Source of the DNA: Arthrobacter sp. SX1312
GTDB lineage: Bacteria; Actinomycetota; Actinomycetes; Actinomycetales; Micrococcaceae
DNA length: 64,000 nt
NCBI RefSeq assembly: GCF_002929295.1
Contig: NZ_PJIM01000001.1
Location: forward strand, 979,643-1,043,642
Direction of reading: 5' to 3'
In this document: one piece after another, positions 1 through 11,062 of the stretch
Numbering within the stretch: position 1 is the stretch's first letter
Layout of the letters: each line of letters starts with the position of its first letter
Notes under the pieces: model-generated
Told to the model about the DNA's origin: nothing
Seen by the model: the letters and a program-made list of their open reading frames with translations, nothing else
The model's database searches: none
Made by a program: the position numbers and the translations under genes

Positions 1-8
1 CGCCCACC

Positions 9-1043
9 ATGCGCGCGCACCCCATCCACTTCGGTTTCATGATGAGCGTCGGCGTCGGGCTCGCGCTGCTCGCCTTCTTCATCATCACGAATGTCGGCCA
101 GCTCCTGGTCTGGATCGGAGCGGCGCTCTTCATCGCCCTCGGCCTGGACCCGATCGTCCGCTGGCTCGAGACGAAGTACGTCCCGAGGCCCGCCGGCATC
201 GCCGTCTCGCTCCTGATCCTCATGGGCGTGGTGGTGGGGTTCTTCGCGCTGCTCATCCCGACGATCGTGAGCCAGACCTCGCAGATCGTCGACCGCGCGC
301 CGGGCTACGCGGACAGCTTCCTGAACTCGGAGTTCTTCACCAGCGTCGACCGGCAGTTCCAGGTCCGCGAGCGCGTCAGCTCCGAGATCGACAAGTTCTT
401 CGCCAACAGCGAGGCCGTGGGCGGGATCTTCGGCGGCGTCCTCGGGGTGGGGACGGTGATCGTCAACGGGCTCTTCGGAGCGCTCGTGATCCTGGTCCTC
501 GCCCTCTACTTCCTCGCATCCCTGCCGGGCATGAAGAAGTGGGCCTACCGGCTGGCCCCCCGCTCCCGTCGGCCGCGCGTCGAGGTGCTCTCGGAGGAGA
601 TCACGCGCAGTGTGGGTCTCTACGTCATCGGCCAGGCGTGCGTGGCGCTGCTCAATGCCACGTTCGCGTTCATCGTGATGTCGATCGCGGGTGTGCCGTT
701 CTCCGTGCTGCTGACCTTCGTCGTCGTGCTCCTGGCCTTCATCCCGCTGATCGGTGCGGCCACCGCGGCCGTCCTCGTCTCCCTCATCGCCCTGACGGTG
801 GGCTGGCAGACGGCCCTGCTGTTCGCGATCCCGTACGTCGCCTACCTGCAGTTCGAGGCGTACTTCATCTCCCCGCGGATCATGCACCGCGCGGTCGCGG
901 TGCCCGGGGCTGTCGCGGTGATCGCGGTCATCGCGGGCGGCAGCCTCCTCGGCGTCCTCGGCGCCCTGATCGCCATCCCGACGGCGGCAGCGGTGATGCT
1001 GCTGCTCAAGGAGGTCTTCATCGCCCGCCAGGACCGTCTGTAG
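9..1043 (+). CDS. AI-2E family transporter (PerM/TqsA-like membrane protein)
   Basis: Predicted multi-pass inner-membrane protein of the AI-2E transporter family, whose members export small molecules or ions (substrate unknown here). The 344 residues show the family pattern: hydrophobic segments near residues 12-45 and 62-85, a soluble Ser/Glu-rich stretch (about 95-140), then four or more membrane spans to the C-terminus, including the typical FIPLIGAATAAV and GGSLLGVLGALIAIP segments. The first ATG lies only 8 nt from the window edge with no visible ribosome binding site, so the true start may be outside the window. It converges on the hydrolase gene that follows. Confidence 0.85.
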   Translation: MRAHPIHFGFMMSVGVGLALLAFFIITNVGQLLVWIGAALFIALGLDPIVRWLETKYVPRPAGIAVSLLILMGVVVGFFALLIPTIVSQTSQIVDRAPGYADSFLNSEFFTSVDRQFQVRERVSSEIDKFFANSEAVGGIFGGVLGVGTVIVNGLFGALVILVLALYFLASLPGMKKWAYRLAPRSRRPRVEVLSEEITRSVGLYVIGQACVALLNATFAFIVMSIAGVPFSVLLTFVVVLLAFIPLIGAATAAVLVSLIALTVGWQTALLFAIPYVAYLQFEAYFISPRIMHRAVAVPGAVAVIAVIAGGSLLGVLGALIAIPTAAAVMLLLKEVFIARQDRL

Positions 1044-1070
1044 ACCGGTCCGCCGTGCGCGGGCCCGGTC
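1043..1070. terminator. Bidirectional hairpin between convergent genes
   Basis: Inverted repeat GACCGG..CCGC / GCGG..CCGGTC with a small loop, lying exactly between the stop codons of the AI-2E gene and the convergent hydrolase. It has no U-run; the call rests on position and stem strength. Confidence 0.5.
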
Positions 1071-1878
1071 AGCGCGTTGCCGGCGTGGACGGTGCGACGG
1101 CGGCCGGGCCGGTCCACTGCGTGGGCAGCGGGAGGTCCACCTCGGGGCGAACGACGCCGACGATCTCGTTGAGGGCGCGCGCCGCGTACTTCTCCCCCAC
1201 CCACAGGTGCTTCGCCCCGTCGATGCCGACGACCTCGGCCTGCGGCACGCGGGAGAACCGGGCGGCGGCAGCGTCGGGCACCAGGTAGTCGTCGAACTCC
1301 GGCACCAGGACCTTCAGGGGCAGGCCGCTGGCAGCCCAGGCGTCGAGGTCGGCGTCGCCCGCGCGGTGCAGCGGTGGCGACAGCAGGATGGCCCCCTCGA
1401 CGAGTTCCGCCACCGGGTCCTGGGCGCCGTACTTCAGGCACAGCTCGGTGCCGAAGGACCAGCCCACGAGCCAGATGTGGTGCAGCCCCTGCGCCACCGC
1501 CCAGTCGACGGCCGCCTGCAGGTCCAGCCGCTCGCCGTCGCCGCCGTCGAACTCCCCGTCGCTGCACCCGCGCGGGGAGCACGTGCCGCGCGTGTTGAAG
1601 CGCAGGACGGCGACGTCGGCGAGGGCGGGCAGCCGGAAGGACGCCTTCCTGTAGACGTGGGAGTCCATGAAGCCGCCGTGCGTGGGCAACGGGTGGAGCG
1701 TCACGAGGGTGGCCTTCGGGGTACGGCCGCCGGCCGGCGCGGCGAACTCCCCCACGAGCGTCAGACCATCGGCAGTGTGCAGCTCGATGTCGCGCCGATC
1801 GGCGGGCAGGACGGTGGACGCGCGGATCTCGATCGGCTCGTCGGTGGTGGAGGTGTGGTCGGTGCTGTCGCTCGCCAT
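1069..1878 (-). CDS. Alpha/beta hydrolase
   Basis: A 269-residue cytoplasmic alpha/beta-hydrolase-fold protein, probably a carboxylesterase or dienelactone-hydrolase-like enzyme; the substrate cannot be read from sequence. Visible: HPLPTHGG oxyanion region (near 83), RFNTRGT strand, nucleophile elbow GWSFG (near 143), LVPEFDDYLVP acid-residue region and the catalytic His in GAKHLWVG (near 224). There is no signal peptide. The ATG is preceded six bases upstream by TAGACT (1885-1890), a good -10 box for a leaderless transcript, which supports this start. Confidence 0.8.
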   Translation of the reverse strand: MASDSTDHTSTTDEPIEIRASTVLPADRRDIELHTADGLTLVGEFAAPAGGRTPKATLVTLHPLPTHGGFMDSHVYRKASFRLPALADVAVLRFNTRGTCSPRGCSDGEFDGGDGERLDLQAAVDWAVAQGLHHIWLVGWSFGTELCLKYGAQDPVAELVEGAILLSPPLHRAGDADLDAWAASGLPLKVLVPEFDDYLVPDAAAARFSRVPQAEVVGIDGAKHLWVGEKYAARALNEIVGVVRPEVDLPLPTQWTGPAAVAPSTPATR

Positions 1879-1884
1879 GCCCCC

Positions 1885-1890
1885 AGTCTA
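1885..1890 (-). promoter_or_regulatory. -10 box for leaderless hydrolase mRNA
   Basis: TAGACT read on the minus strand, 6 nt from the ATG at 1878. The spacing puts the transcription start at or next to the start codon. Confidence 0.5.
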
Positions 1891-1939
1891 GGTCGGGGCG
1901 GGCCGACGCCCGGCGCGCGAGGGCTGGACGCGTGCGCGG

Positions 1940-2263
1940 TCAGTAGCGGAAACTCCGCGTCTGCCAGCACCGCACGTGCCAGTGCCTGCGGTCGGCGAGG
2001 GCCGTCTCGGGGCCGAAGAGCGAGTCCTCCCGCCACACCACGAGGTGGGCGATCCCCGGCAGGATCGATGAGTTGCACCCGGGACAGGTGTAGGTCTTGG
2101 CGGCGTTCCGCTCCGTGATGCGGCGCACCGACCACTCGCCGTCGGGCGCGCTCTCACGGCTGGGGATGCCCGCACGGGCGCGCTCGAGGTCCAGTTCGGG
2201 CGGCGGGGTCCACTTGCTCCGCGCACCACCACCGGGTCGGCTGGGTCGGTTGAAACGGGGCAC
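1940..2263 (-). CDS. Small conserved protein with CxxC pair (often annotated ATP/GTP-binding)
   Basis: A 107-residue protein of a type widespread in Actinobacteria, often labelled ATP/GTP-binding protein although no nucleotide-binding loop is visible. The N-terminus is basic and Pro/Gly-rich. The core has TYTCPGCNSS (a CxxC pair near residue 60), LPGIAHLVVW and HWHVRCW, so three Cys and several His residues could bind zinc. The GTG start at 2263 fits a short leader: CAGACT lies 6 nt upstream. It is divergent from nucS. Function is unknown. Confidence 0.7.
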   Translation of the reverse strand: MPRFNRPSRPGGGARSKWTPPPELDLERARAGIPSRESAPDGEWSVRRITERNAAKTYTCPGCNSSILPGIAHLVVWREDSLFGPETALADRRHWHVRCWQTRSFRY

Positions 2264-2347
2264 CGCTCCAGTCTGCCACCCGGCCCGGTGCTGAGGCGGT
2301 CCTACCGGGGACCGGTCCGCGAATCATGCGCTGCGCTCCCCGCCCGG

Positions 2348-2353
2348 TAGAGT
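2348..2353 (+). promoter_or_regulatory. -10 box for leaderless nucS mRNA
   Basis: TAGAGT lies 7 nt before the GTG at 2361. No Shine-Dalgarno sequence is present, so nucS is probably transcribed without a leader. Confidence 0.5.
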
Positions 2354-2360
2354 CGTCCCC

Positions 2361-3056
2361 GTGCGTCTTGTCATTGCCCGCTGCTCCGTCGACTACATCG
2401 GCCGCCTCCGCGCCCATCTCCCGCTGGCCACCCGGCTCCTCATGGTGAAGTCGGACGGCTCCGTGCTGGTGCACTCCGACGGCGGCTCGTACAAGCCCCT
2501 GAACTGGATGAGCCCGCCGGCGAACCTCCGCGTGAGCGCGCCCGACGAGGCCGATCGCGCCGAGGGCATCACCGAGGTGTGGACGGTGCAGCACGCCAAG
2601 AGCGACGACCGGCTGGTCATCAACATCCGCGAGCACCTGCACGATTCCTCCCACGACCTGGGCGTCGACCCTGGCCTCGTCAAGGACGGTGTGGAGGCCG
2701 ACCTGCAGCGCCTCCTCGCCGAGCAGATCGAGTTGCTCGGGGCAGGGTTCACGCTGATCCGGCGCGAGTACATGACGGCCATCGGTCCCGTGGACATCCT
2801 CGCCCGCGACGCCCAGGGCCGCACGGTGGCCATCGAGCTGAAGCGCCGGGGGGACATCGACGGCGTCGAGCAGCTCACCCGCTACCTCGAGCTGCTGAAC
2901 CGCGACCCGCTCATGGCCCCCGTGCGGGGTGTGTTCGCGGCCCAGCAGATCAAGCCCCAGGCCCGCGTGCTCGCCACGGACCGCGGCATCGACTGCCTGA
3001 CGCTGGACTACGACGCCATGCGCGGAGTCGACGACAGCGCGTCCCGGCTCTTCTAG
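2361..3056 (+). CDS. nucS: Endonuclease NucS (EndoMS mismatch repair)
   Basis: Mismatch-specific endonuclease that replaces MutS/MutL in most Actinobacteria; it cleaves both strands at mismatches. It has 231 residues, the full family length. The N-terminal DNA-binding domain begins [16 protein letters not shown]. The C-terminal RecB-like nuclease carries [12 protein letters not shown] followed by VAIELKRRG, giving the D-(E)xK metal-binding triad, and QLTRYLELL. The protein ends SRLF, matching the short C-terminal sliding-clamp-binding tail of the family. The GTG start follows a -10 box directly, and nagA starts 32 bases after the stop from its own -10. Confidence 0.95.
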   Translation: MRLVIARCSVDYIGRLRAHLPLATRLLMVKSDGSVLVHSDGGSYKPLNWMSPPANLRVSAPDEADRAEGITEVWTVQHAKSDDRLVINIREHLHDSSHDLGVDPGLVKDGVEADLQRLLAEQIELLGAGFTLIRREYMTAIGPVDILARDAQGRTVAIELKRRGDIDGVEQLTRYLELLNRDPLMAPVRGVFAAQQIKPQARVLATDRGIDCLTLDYDAMRGVDDSASRLF

Positions 3057-3076
3057 GGCGGCCGCGCCCGGCCCCC

Positions 3077-3082
3077 TACACT
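3077..3082 (+). promoter_or_regulatory. -10 box for leaderless nagA mRNA
   Basis: TACACT lies 6 nt upstream of the ATG at 3089, between the nucS stop and nagA. Confidence 0.45.
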
Positions 3083-3088
3083 CGGACC

Positions 3089-4297
3089 ATGGCTCTCTCC
3101 AGCAGAACGCCCACCGCCCTGTCCGGCCGACTGGTGACCGGCGAGGGGATCGTCGACGACGGCGTCCTGCGATGGCAGGGCTCACGCATCACCGAGGCCG
3201 GGACGTCGCACGGCGGCGCACCCCCGGAGCAGCTGCCCGAGGGCTACTTCATCCTCCCGGGACTCATCGACCTGCACTGCCACGGCGCCGGCGGGGGCGA
3301 TTTCACCTCGGGCTCGGACGCCGACATCGCAGGCGCCGCGGCCCACCTGCATCGCAGTGGTTCGACGACGGTGCTCGCGAGCACGTGCGCGGCGCCGCTG
3401 GTGGACCTCGAGGCCGCTTTCGGCAGGCTCGCGGGGGCCGCGGAGTCGGGGCTGATCGCCGGCATCCACGCCGAGGGTCCGTTCCTGTCGAAGAAGCGCC
3501 ACGGCGCCCAGGATCCGGCCTTCCTGATCCTGCCCACGCAGGAGGACGTCGCGCGCCTCGTCACCGCGGGCCGAGGGCACCTCACCTCGATGACGTACGC
3601 CCCGGAGCTGCCGGGCTGCGACGTCCTGGTCTTCGAACTCGTGACCCACGGCGTGATCCCCTCGATCGGGCACACGGACAGTTCGACGGAGGAGACCTCG
3701 GACGCCCTGGACCTCATCAACGAGGAACTCGCCTCGACCGGTTTCGCGGGCTTCAGCGGACGCCCGACGGCGACGCACCTGTTCAACGCGATGCCCGTGA
3801 TGCATCACCGCTCCCCGGGTCCGGTCCCCCTGCTCCTGCAGAGGGCGCGCGCCGGGGAGATCGCCGTCGAACTCATCGCCGACAACGTCCATCTCCACCC
3901 GGAGACGATCCGCATGGCCTTCACGATCGCGGGCTCCGAGAACATCTGCCTCGTCAGTGACTCAACCGCGGCAGCGGGCCGCACGTCCGGTGAGTACCGC
4001 CTCGGTCGGGCCGCCATCACCGTCGTCGACGGCGCGGCCGTGCTGACGGCCACGGGTGTCCTGGCCGGCGGTGCCGGGAGCCTGCTGGACATCGTCCGGT
4101 GCACGGTCGGAGCGGGGGTCGACGTCGTCGACGCGGTGCGCGCAGCGACCGCGGTGCCCGCGATGGTCCTGGGGCTCGGCGACGAGGTGGGCAGCCTCCA
4201 CGTGGGGTTGCGCGCCGACGCGGTCGTGGTCTCGCCCGACCTCCAGCTCAAGGGCGTACTGCGCGACGGGACGTGGGTCAGGCCGATCGAGGACTGA
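3089..4297 (+). CDS. nagA: N-acetylglucosamine-6-phosphate deacetylase
   Basis: Converts GlcNAc-6-phosphate to glucosamine-6-phosphate and acetate in amino-sugar catabolism and wall recycling. It is a 402-residue amidohydrolase. Visible motifs in order: LPGLIDLHCHGAGGGDF (metal-site HxH), GIHAEGPFLS (metal-binding Glu), IPSIGHTDSS (His), ATHLFNAM (His) and VSDSTAAAG (catalytic Asp). The ATG at 3089 is chosen over upstream codons because those overlap nucS in another frame and because TACACT sits 6 nt before it. The other nag genes are not nearby. Confidence 0.9.
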   Translation: MALSSRTPTALSGRLVTGEGIVDDGVLRWQGSRITEAGTSHGGAPPEQLPEGYFILPGLIDLHCHGAGGGDFTSGSDADIAGAAAHLHRSGSTTVLASTCAAPLVDLEAAFGRLAGAAESGLIAGIHAEGPFLSKKRHGAQDPAFLILPTQEDVARLVTAGRGHLTSMTYAPELPGCDVLVFELVTHGVIPSIGHTDSSTEETSDALDLINEELASTGFAGFSGRPTATHLFNAMPVMHHRSPGPVPLLLQRARAGEIAVELIADNVHLHPETIRMAFTIAGSENICLVSDSTAAAGRTSGEYRLGRAAITVVDGAAVLTATGVLAGGAGSLLDIVRCTVGAGVDVVDAVRAATAVPAMVLGLGDEVGSLHVGLRADAVVVSPDLQLKGVLRDGTWVRPIED

Positions 4298-4329
4298 GGC
4301 GGGCGCCTGCAGGACGACGCCGCCGGGGA

Positions 4330-4761
4330 TCAGCGCCAGGTACCGATGCCGATGACGGGGCCGGCCTCGATCCAGGAGGAGAGGCCCGCGTACACGTCGT
4401 AGCGCATGGCGAGGTCGAACGGCTCGCCCTCGTGGGCCAGCTGGACGATGATGGCGCCGGGCTGGATCCGCACGCGTTCGGCTTCGGTGGGCGCACGCCA
4501 GCCCTCGACCTCGAGGGAGCTCCGGAGGAACCGGAACTTCGGGATGGGGCTCAGCGAGAGCAGGCTGAGCCACTCCAGGTGATTGTCCGTGTAACGACAA
4601 ACCCCCACCCGCCATCCCTGGGGAGGGAGGCGGATGGAGGCGTCGAATGTGCCGAGGGCACGATTGAGCTGGAACCGGCGGAGGAGGAATGCTCCGATCA
4701 CGAGCACGAGCAGGCCGAAGGCGACCGCAAGGCAGATGAACGTCACACCCAGTGCCTCCAT
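4330..4761 (-). CDS. DUF2550 family membrane-anchored protein
   Basis: A 143-residue protein with one N-terminal membrane helix (about 5-27) followed by a compact soluble domain containing GWRVGVCRYTDNHLEW and EVEGWRAPTEAE. This matches the DUF2550 family that follows atpC in many Actinobacteria. Its start lies 10 bases after the atpC stop, so it is very likely the last gene of the atp transcript. Function unknown. Confidence 0.85.
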   Translation of the reverse strand: MEALGVTFICLAVAFGLLVLVIGAFLLRRFQLNRALGTFDASIRLPPQGWRVGVCRYTDNHLEWLSLLSLSPIPKFRFLRSSLEVEGWRAPTEAERVRIQPGAIIVQLAHEGEPFDLAMRYDVYAGLSSWIEAGPVIGIGTWR

Positions 4762-4771
4762 GCTGGAAGGC

Positions 4772-5065
4772 CTAGGCGGATTCCGGAGTCACCGAACCGC
4801 CGACCCTGGCGTTGTCCGCCACGATCACGACGCGGTTGGAATCGACCGAGAAGAATCCTCCGTCCACGCCGACCACCAGGCGCTCGCCGCTGACCGGTTC
4901 CACCGAAATCTCGCCGGCTTCAAGGATCGCGAGGATCGGTGCGTGACCGGGGAGGATCCCGATCTGTCCGTTCGCCGTGCGTGCGTTGACCTTGCGTGCC
5001 GCGCCCGACCACACGAAGTGGTCGGCCGCGACAACTTCGACCTCGAGTTCGCCCTGTGATGCCAT
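4772..5065 (-). CDS. atpC: F1Fo ATP synthase subunit epsilon
   Basis: Central-stalk subunit of F1. It has 97 residues, so it contains the N-terminal beta-sandwich (LEVEVVAADHFVWSG, GQIGILPGHAPILAIL, VGVDGGFFSVDSNRVVIVAD) but almost nothing of the C-terminal helical pair that acts as an inhibitory arm in many bacteria. It starts 5 bases after the atpD stop and is the last enzyme gene of the operon. Confidence 0.95.
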   Translation of the reverse strand: MASQGELEVEVVAADHFVWSGAARKVNARTANGQIGILPGHAPILAILEAGEISVEPVSGERLVVGVDGGFFSVDSNRVVIVADNARVGGSVTPESA

Positions 5066-5070
5066 GGGCG

Positions 5071-6567
<1,497 letters not shown>

Positions 6568-6585
6568 CTAAGTCTAGCTGTGCAC

Positions 6586-6606
6586 CCGGCACCCTCGAGG
6601 GCCCGG
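6586..6606. other. Intercistronic hairpin atpG-atpD
   Basis: CCGG-CA-CCC-TCGA-GGG-C-CCGG, an imperfect stem-loop in the short spacer between the gamma and beta genes. It could tune mRNA stability; role inferred. Confidence 0.35.
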
Positions 6607-6619
6607 ATGGGGAGGTGCG

Positions 6620-7513
6620 TCAGGAGGCGCTCAATGCGTCCGCGCCGGCCACGATCTCCGAAAGTTCCTGGGTGATCTCGGCCTGGCGGGCCGTGTTGCG
6701 GAGGCGGGTGTACTTCTTGATCAGCTCCGTCGCGTTGTCGCCCGCGGACTTCATCGCCCGCTGGCGGGCGGCGAGTTCGCTCGCAGCCGCCTGCAGCATG
6801 GCAGCGAAGATGCGCGATTCGATGTAGCGCGGCAGGAGGGCGTCCAGGACCTGCTCCGGCTCCGGTTCGTACTCGTACAGCGGCAGGAGGTCACCCTCCT
6901 GGGTGACTTCCTCCTCCACGACCTCGAGCGGGAGCAGACGCATGACCGACGGCTCCTGCACGACCATGGAGCGGAACTTCGTGTAGACGACGTGGATCTC
7001 GTCCACTCCGCCGTCCTCGTAGTCCTTCAGGAATGCCGCGAGCAGCGCCTCGCCGACCTCGCGGGCCGTGGAGAACTCGGGAGCGTCGGTGGAACCCGTC
7101 CATACCTTCTCGTAGTCGCGGCCACGGAAATCGAAGTAGACCTGGGACTTCCGGCCGACCAGGAAGGCCTGGATCTCTTTGCCCTCCGATCGGAGCGTCT
7201 CGAAAAGACCCTCCGCCTGCTTGAGCGCGCTGGCCGAGTACGACCCGGCGAGACCGCGGTCCGAGGTCATCACCAGGACGGCGGCACGTCGGACCTCGCC
7301 GTGCTCGGTGGTCAGCGGGTGGTCTATTTCAGACTGCGACGATACGGCCGAAACGGCACGGGTGATCGCGTTGGCGTACGGCAGTGCCGCCGCTACACGC
7401 GAACGTGCCTTGCCGATGCGAGAAGTCGCGATCAGCTCCATCGCCTTGAAGATCTTCCGCGTCGACGTGGTCGAGGCGATCTTCTGGCGGTAGACCCGGA
7501 TCTGGGCTCCCAT
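6620..7513 (-). CDS. atpG: F1Fo ATP synthase subunit gamma
   Basis: Rotor shaft of F1, 297 residues. The N-terminal helix ([20 protein letters not shown]) and the C-terminal helix ([20 protein letters not shown]) form the coiled-coil shaft, and [13 protein letters not shown] is the conserved Rossmann-like strand. An acidic insertion rich in Glu ([21 protein letters not shown]) lies near residues 195-220. The ATG is preceded by a GGAAAGGA-type site. Confidence 0.97.
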   Translation of the reverse strand: MGAQIRVYRQKIASTTSTRKIFKAMELIATSRIGKARSRVAAALPYANAITRAVSAVSSQSEIDHPLTTEHGEVRRAAVLVMTSDRGLAGSYSASALKQAEGLFETLRSEGKEIQAFLVGRKSQVYFDFRGRDYEKVWTGSTDAPEFSTAREVGEALLAAFLKDYEDGGVDEIHVVYTKFRSMVVQEPSVMRLLPLEVVEEEVTQEGDLLPLYEYEPEPEQVLDALLPRYIESRIFAAMLQAAASELAARQRAMKSAGDNATELIKKYTRLRNTARQAEITQELSEIVAGADALSAS

Positions 7514-7567
7514 TGTTGTCCTTTCCTTCGCCCCCGCTACGGGAAGCGATCAGGCCAGGGTCCTGCC

Positions 7568-7594
7568 GACGGGAGGGGCCGTGCCCCTCCCGTC
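7568..7594. other. Strong hairpin downstream of atpA
   Basis: Perfect 12-bp inverted repeat (7568-7579 with 7583-7594) around a CGT triloop, starting 12 bases after the atpA stop and inside the atpA-atpG spacer. It could be a 3'-end stabiliser or partial terminator that adjusts expression within the operon. Confidence 0.6.
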
Positions 7595-7605
7595 GTGCAG
7601 ATCCT

Positions 7606-9240
7606 CTAGCGCTTCTGTCGAACGATCTTCTCCTGCTCGACCGAATCCGCGTCGATCGCCTGGAATTCCTCGTGACCTGCGCCGAAGCCGTCCGCGCCGG
7701 CGCCGAAGAAGCCCTGCTTGAAGCCGGTGATCTGCGACTTCAGCTCCTCGGCGGTCGAATCCTCGAGCTTGCCCGTCTGGGCGAGCGTGGTGAGGATCTG
7801 CGACTTGTGCCCGAGGTGCTCCAGGAACTCCGTCTCGAAGCGGTTGATGTCCTCCACCGGGACATCGTCGAGGTGGCCGTTGGTCCCGGCCCAGATGGAC
7901 ACGACCTGCTGCTCGACCGGCATCGGCGAGTACTGGCCCTGCTTCAGCAGTTCCATCAGGCGTGCGCCGCGGGTCAGCTGCTGGCGTGACGCCGCATCCA
8001 GGTCCGAGGCGAACATGGCGAAAGCCTGCATGTCGCGGTACTGGGCAAGGTCCAGCTTCAACGTGCCCGAGACCTTCTTCATCGACTTCACCTGTGCGGC
8101 ACCGCCCACGCGGGACACCGACACGCCGACGTCCACGGCGGGACGCTGGTTGGCGTTGAAGAGGTCCGACTGCAGGAAGATCTGGCCGTCGGTGATGGAG
8201 ATGACGTTCGTCGGGATGTACGCCGAGACGTCGTTCGCCTTCGTCTCGACGAGCGGGAGGCCCGTCATCGAACCGGCACCGAGCTCGTCGGAGAGCTTGG
8301 CACAACGCTCCAGCAGGCGGGAGTGCAGGTAGAACACGTCGCCCGGGTAGGCTTCGCGTCCCGGCGGACGCCGCAGCAGGAGGGACACCGCACGGTAGGC
8401 CTCGGCCTGCTTCGACAGGTCGTCGAACACGATGAGGACGTGCTTGCCGCCGTACATCCAGTGCTGCCCGATGGCGGAACCGGCGTAGGGGGCGAGGTAC
8501 TTGAAGCCCGCAGGGTCGGAGGCGGGAGACGCGACGATGGTCGTGTACTCCAGGGCGCCCTTGTCCTCGAGGGTCTGGCGGACGGCGGCGATGGTCGACG
8601 CCTTCTGGCCGATGGCCACGTAGATGCAGCGGACCTGCTTGTTCACGTCACCCGAAGCCCAGTTGGCCTTCTGGTTGATGATGGTGTCCACGGCGATCGC
8701 GGTCTTGCCGGTCTGGCGGTCGCCGATGATCAGCTGGCGCTGTCCACGGCCGATCGGGATCATCGCGTCGATGGCCTTGAGGCCGGTCTGCATGGGTTCG
8801 TGCACCGACTTGCGCTGCGTGACGCCAGGAGCCTGGGTCTCGAGGGCACGGCGTCCTTCGGCGACGATCTCACCGAGGTCGTCGATCGGCTGGCCCAGGG
8901 GGTCGACGACGCGACCGAGGAAGGCGTCACCGACGGGAACCGAGAGGATCTCGCCCGTCCGGTGTACTTCCTGGCCCTCTTCGATCCCGTTGTAGTCACC
9001 GAGCACGACGACACCGATTTCTCGGGTGTCGAGGTTCTGGGCGAGTCCGAGCGTGCCGTCCTCGAACCGCAGCAGCTCGTTGGCCATGACGGAGGGAAGA
9101 CCCTCGACACGGGCAATGCCGTCACTGGCGGTGGTCACGCGGCCGACTTCGACGCGCTCCGCGTTTCCGGGCTCGTAGGACGCCGCAAAGTCGTTCAACG
9201 CACTACGGACGTCTTCGGCGTTGATGGTCAATTCGGCCAT
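7606..9240 (-). CDS. atpA: F1Fo ATP synthase subunit alpha
   Basis: Non-catalytic nucleotide-binding F1 subunit, 544 residues. The Walker A GDRQTGKT lies near residue 172, with [11 protein letters not shown], the [10 protein letters not shown] signature and a hydrophilic C-terminal tail ([22 protein letters not shown]) longer than in Escherichia coli, as is usual in Actinobacteria. It is bracketed by perfect hairpins on both sides. Confidence 0.98.
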   Translation of the reverse strand: MAELTINAEDVRSALNDFAASYEPGNAERVEVGRVTTASDGIARVEGLPSVMANELLRFEDGTLGLAQNLDTREIGVVVLGDYNGIEEGQEVHRTGEILSVPVGDAFLGRVVDPLGQPIDDLGEIVAEGRRALETQAPGVTQRKSVHEPMQTGLKAIDAMIPIGRGQRQLIIGDRQTGKTAIAVDTIINQKANWASGDVNKQVRCIYVAIGQKASTIAAVRQTLEDKGALEYTTIVASPASDPAGFKYLAPYAGSAIGQHWMYGGKHVLIVFDDLSKQAEAYRAVSLLLRRPPGREAYPGDVFYLHSRLLERCAKLSDELGAGSMTGLPLVETKANDVSAYIPTNVISITDGQIFLQSDLFNANQRPAVDVGVSVSRVGGAAQVKSMKKVSGTLKLDLAQYRDMQAFAMFASDLDAASRQQLTRGARLMELLKQGQYSPMPVEQQVVSIWAGTNGHLDDVPVEDINRFETEFLEHLGHKSQILTTLAQTGKLEDSTAEELKSQITGFKQGFFGAGADGFGAGHEEFQAIDADSVEQEKIVRQKR

Positions 9241-9321
9241 CTCAGTCCCTGCTCTCCTGTGTTGTGATCACCATGGGATGCGTGGCGACCGGTGTGTGAT
9301 TCAGTGGGTGTGGCGCGGATC

Positions 9322-9345
9322 GGATAGGGCGCGAGCGCCCTATCC
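9322..9345. other. Hairpin over the atpH stop codon
   Basis: Perfect 10-bp inverted repeat GGATAGGGCG / CGCCCTATCC with a CGAG loop. It covers the atpH stop codon (9340-9342) and lies about 80 bases before the atpA start. Confidence 0.55.
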
Positions 9346-10151
9346 CGCCAGCTTGCGGCGCAGTTCGGACAGCCGCGTGATGACGGTCGAATCGACCATC
9401 TCGTCGCCCACGCTGACACGGACTCCGCCGATCAGTGTGGGGTCTACCTTGACGTTGACCTTGAGCTCGCGGGCGTACATCGCGTTGAGGCCGGACTCCA
9501 GCCGATCGAGCTGGCTTGCCGTCAGCGGACGGGTGACGCTGACGTTGGCAATCCAGCGCTGCTGGCGCGCGGCGACCAGTTCGAGGAACCGTTCGACGAG
9601 GATCGCGGGCTTGAGTCCGCGCGGCGAGCGCACGGCCTGGCTGATGAGGAGCCTGCCCGCGGGCCCGGCCTGCGGCACGAGCTTCAGGCCGAGGACGACC
9701 TTCGATTCCGGGGTGGCCTGCGCATCCGAGAGCGCCCTCTGCAGGGCGTGGTTCGAGGCGACCACCTGGGTGAAGGAGTACAGCTCGTTCTCGAGCCGGT
9801 CCAGGCCCTCCACACCGCTTCCCTGCTCGGCCACCGCGATGACCACGGTCGCCGCGAGGGTCTCCAGGGCATCACCGATGTCGCGGGCGTTGGCCCACCG
9901 CTCGCTGACGAGGTCCCTGACCACGGCTGCGGCTTCGGACGAGACACGGCCGGCGATCAGCTGGTCGACGAGCACCGCCTTGTCCTTGCCGGTGCGGGAC
10001 GGGTCGGTGAGCGCACGGCGCAGACCGGCGTTGGTGTCGAGGATCGACAGCACGCCGAACAGCTCTTCCGCGAGGCCGAGGGTTGCGCCCTGCAGTCGGG
10101 ACTCCAGCCCTTCACGGACCGTTGCCAGGGACTGGCTCGATACTCCTGCCA

Positions 10152-10152
<1 letters not shown>
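9340..10152 (-). CDS. atpH: F1Fo ATP synthase subunit delta
   Basis: Peripheral-stalk subunit joining F1 to the b subunits. At 270 residues it is the long actinobacterial form, with an extra N-terminal helical region before the core. The C-terminal signature DPTLIGGVRVSVGDEMVDSTVITRL is present. It overlaps the atpF stop by one base (10152), so translation is coupled. Confidence 0.95.
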
Positions 10153-10724
<572 letters not shown>

Positions 10725-10771
10725 TCACCCGTCTTTCTTCAGCTTGTCTTCGGTCGGTCAGGGCGGCCTTG

Positions 10772-10987
10772 TCAGGCGCCGATGACGAAGGCGAAGACGA
10801 GGCCCAGGATCGCGAGGGCTTCGGTCAGCGCGAGGCCGAGGAAGGCGATGGGCTGGAGGACACGCTGTGCCTCAGGCTGGCGAGCTACGCCATTGATGTA
10901 GGCCGCGAAGACGAGACCCACACCGACACCACCGCCGATTGCGGAGAGACCGTATCCAACGAGGTTGAGGCTACCCTGTACTTCCAT
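10772..10987 (-). CDS. atpE: F1Fo ATP synthase subunit c
   Basis: Rotor-ring proteolipid, 71 residues and two membrane helices joined by the polar loop ARQPEA (35-40). The proton-carrying carboxylate is Glu56 in ALTEALAI. The Gly-rich first helix ([13 protein letters not shown]) is typical. No sodium-type ligand pattern is evident, so proton coupling is expected. Confidence 0.98.
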   Translation of the reverse strand: MEVQGSLNLVGYGLSAIGGGVGVGLVFAAYINGVARQPEAQRVLQPIAFLGLALTEALAILGLVFAFVIGA

Positions 10988-11062
10988 TGTGTTCCTTTCA
11001 AGATGCCGCCTTGATGCGACAGGTTGTTTGGGATCATCCCCGACGGGGAAGACTTGTGTGAA

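Noticed and set aside
2579-3088. N-terminal extension of nagA into nucS
   Set aside because: The extra 170 codons are an out-of-frame reading of nucS, and a -10 box sits directly before the internal ATG.
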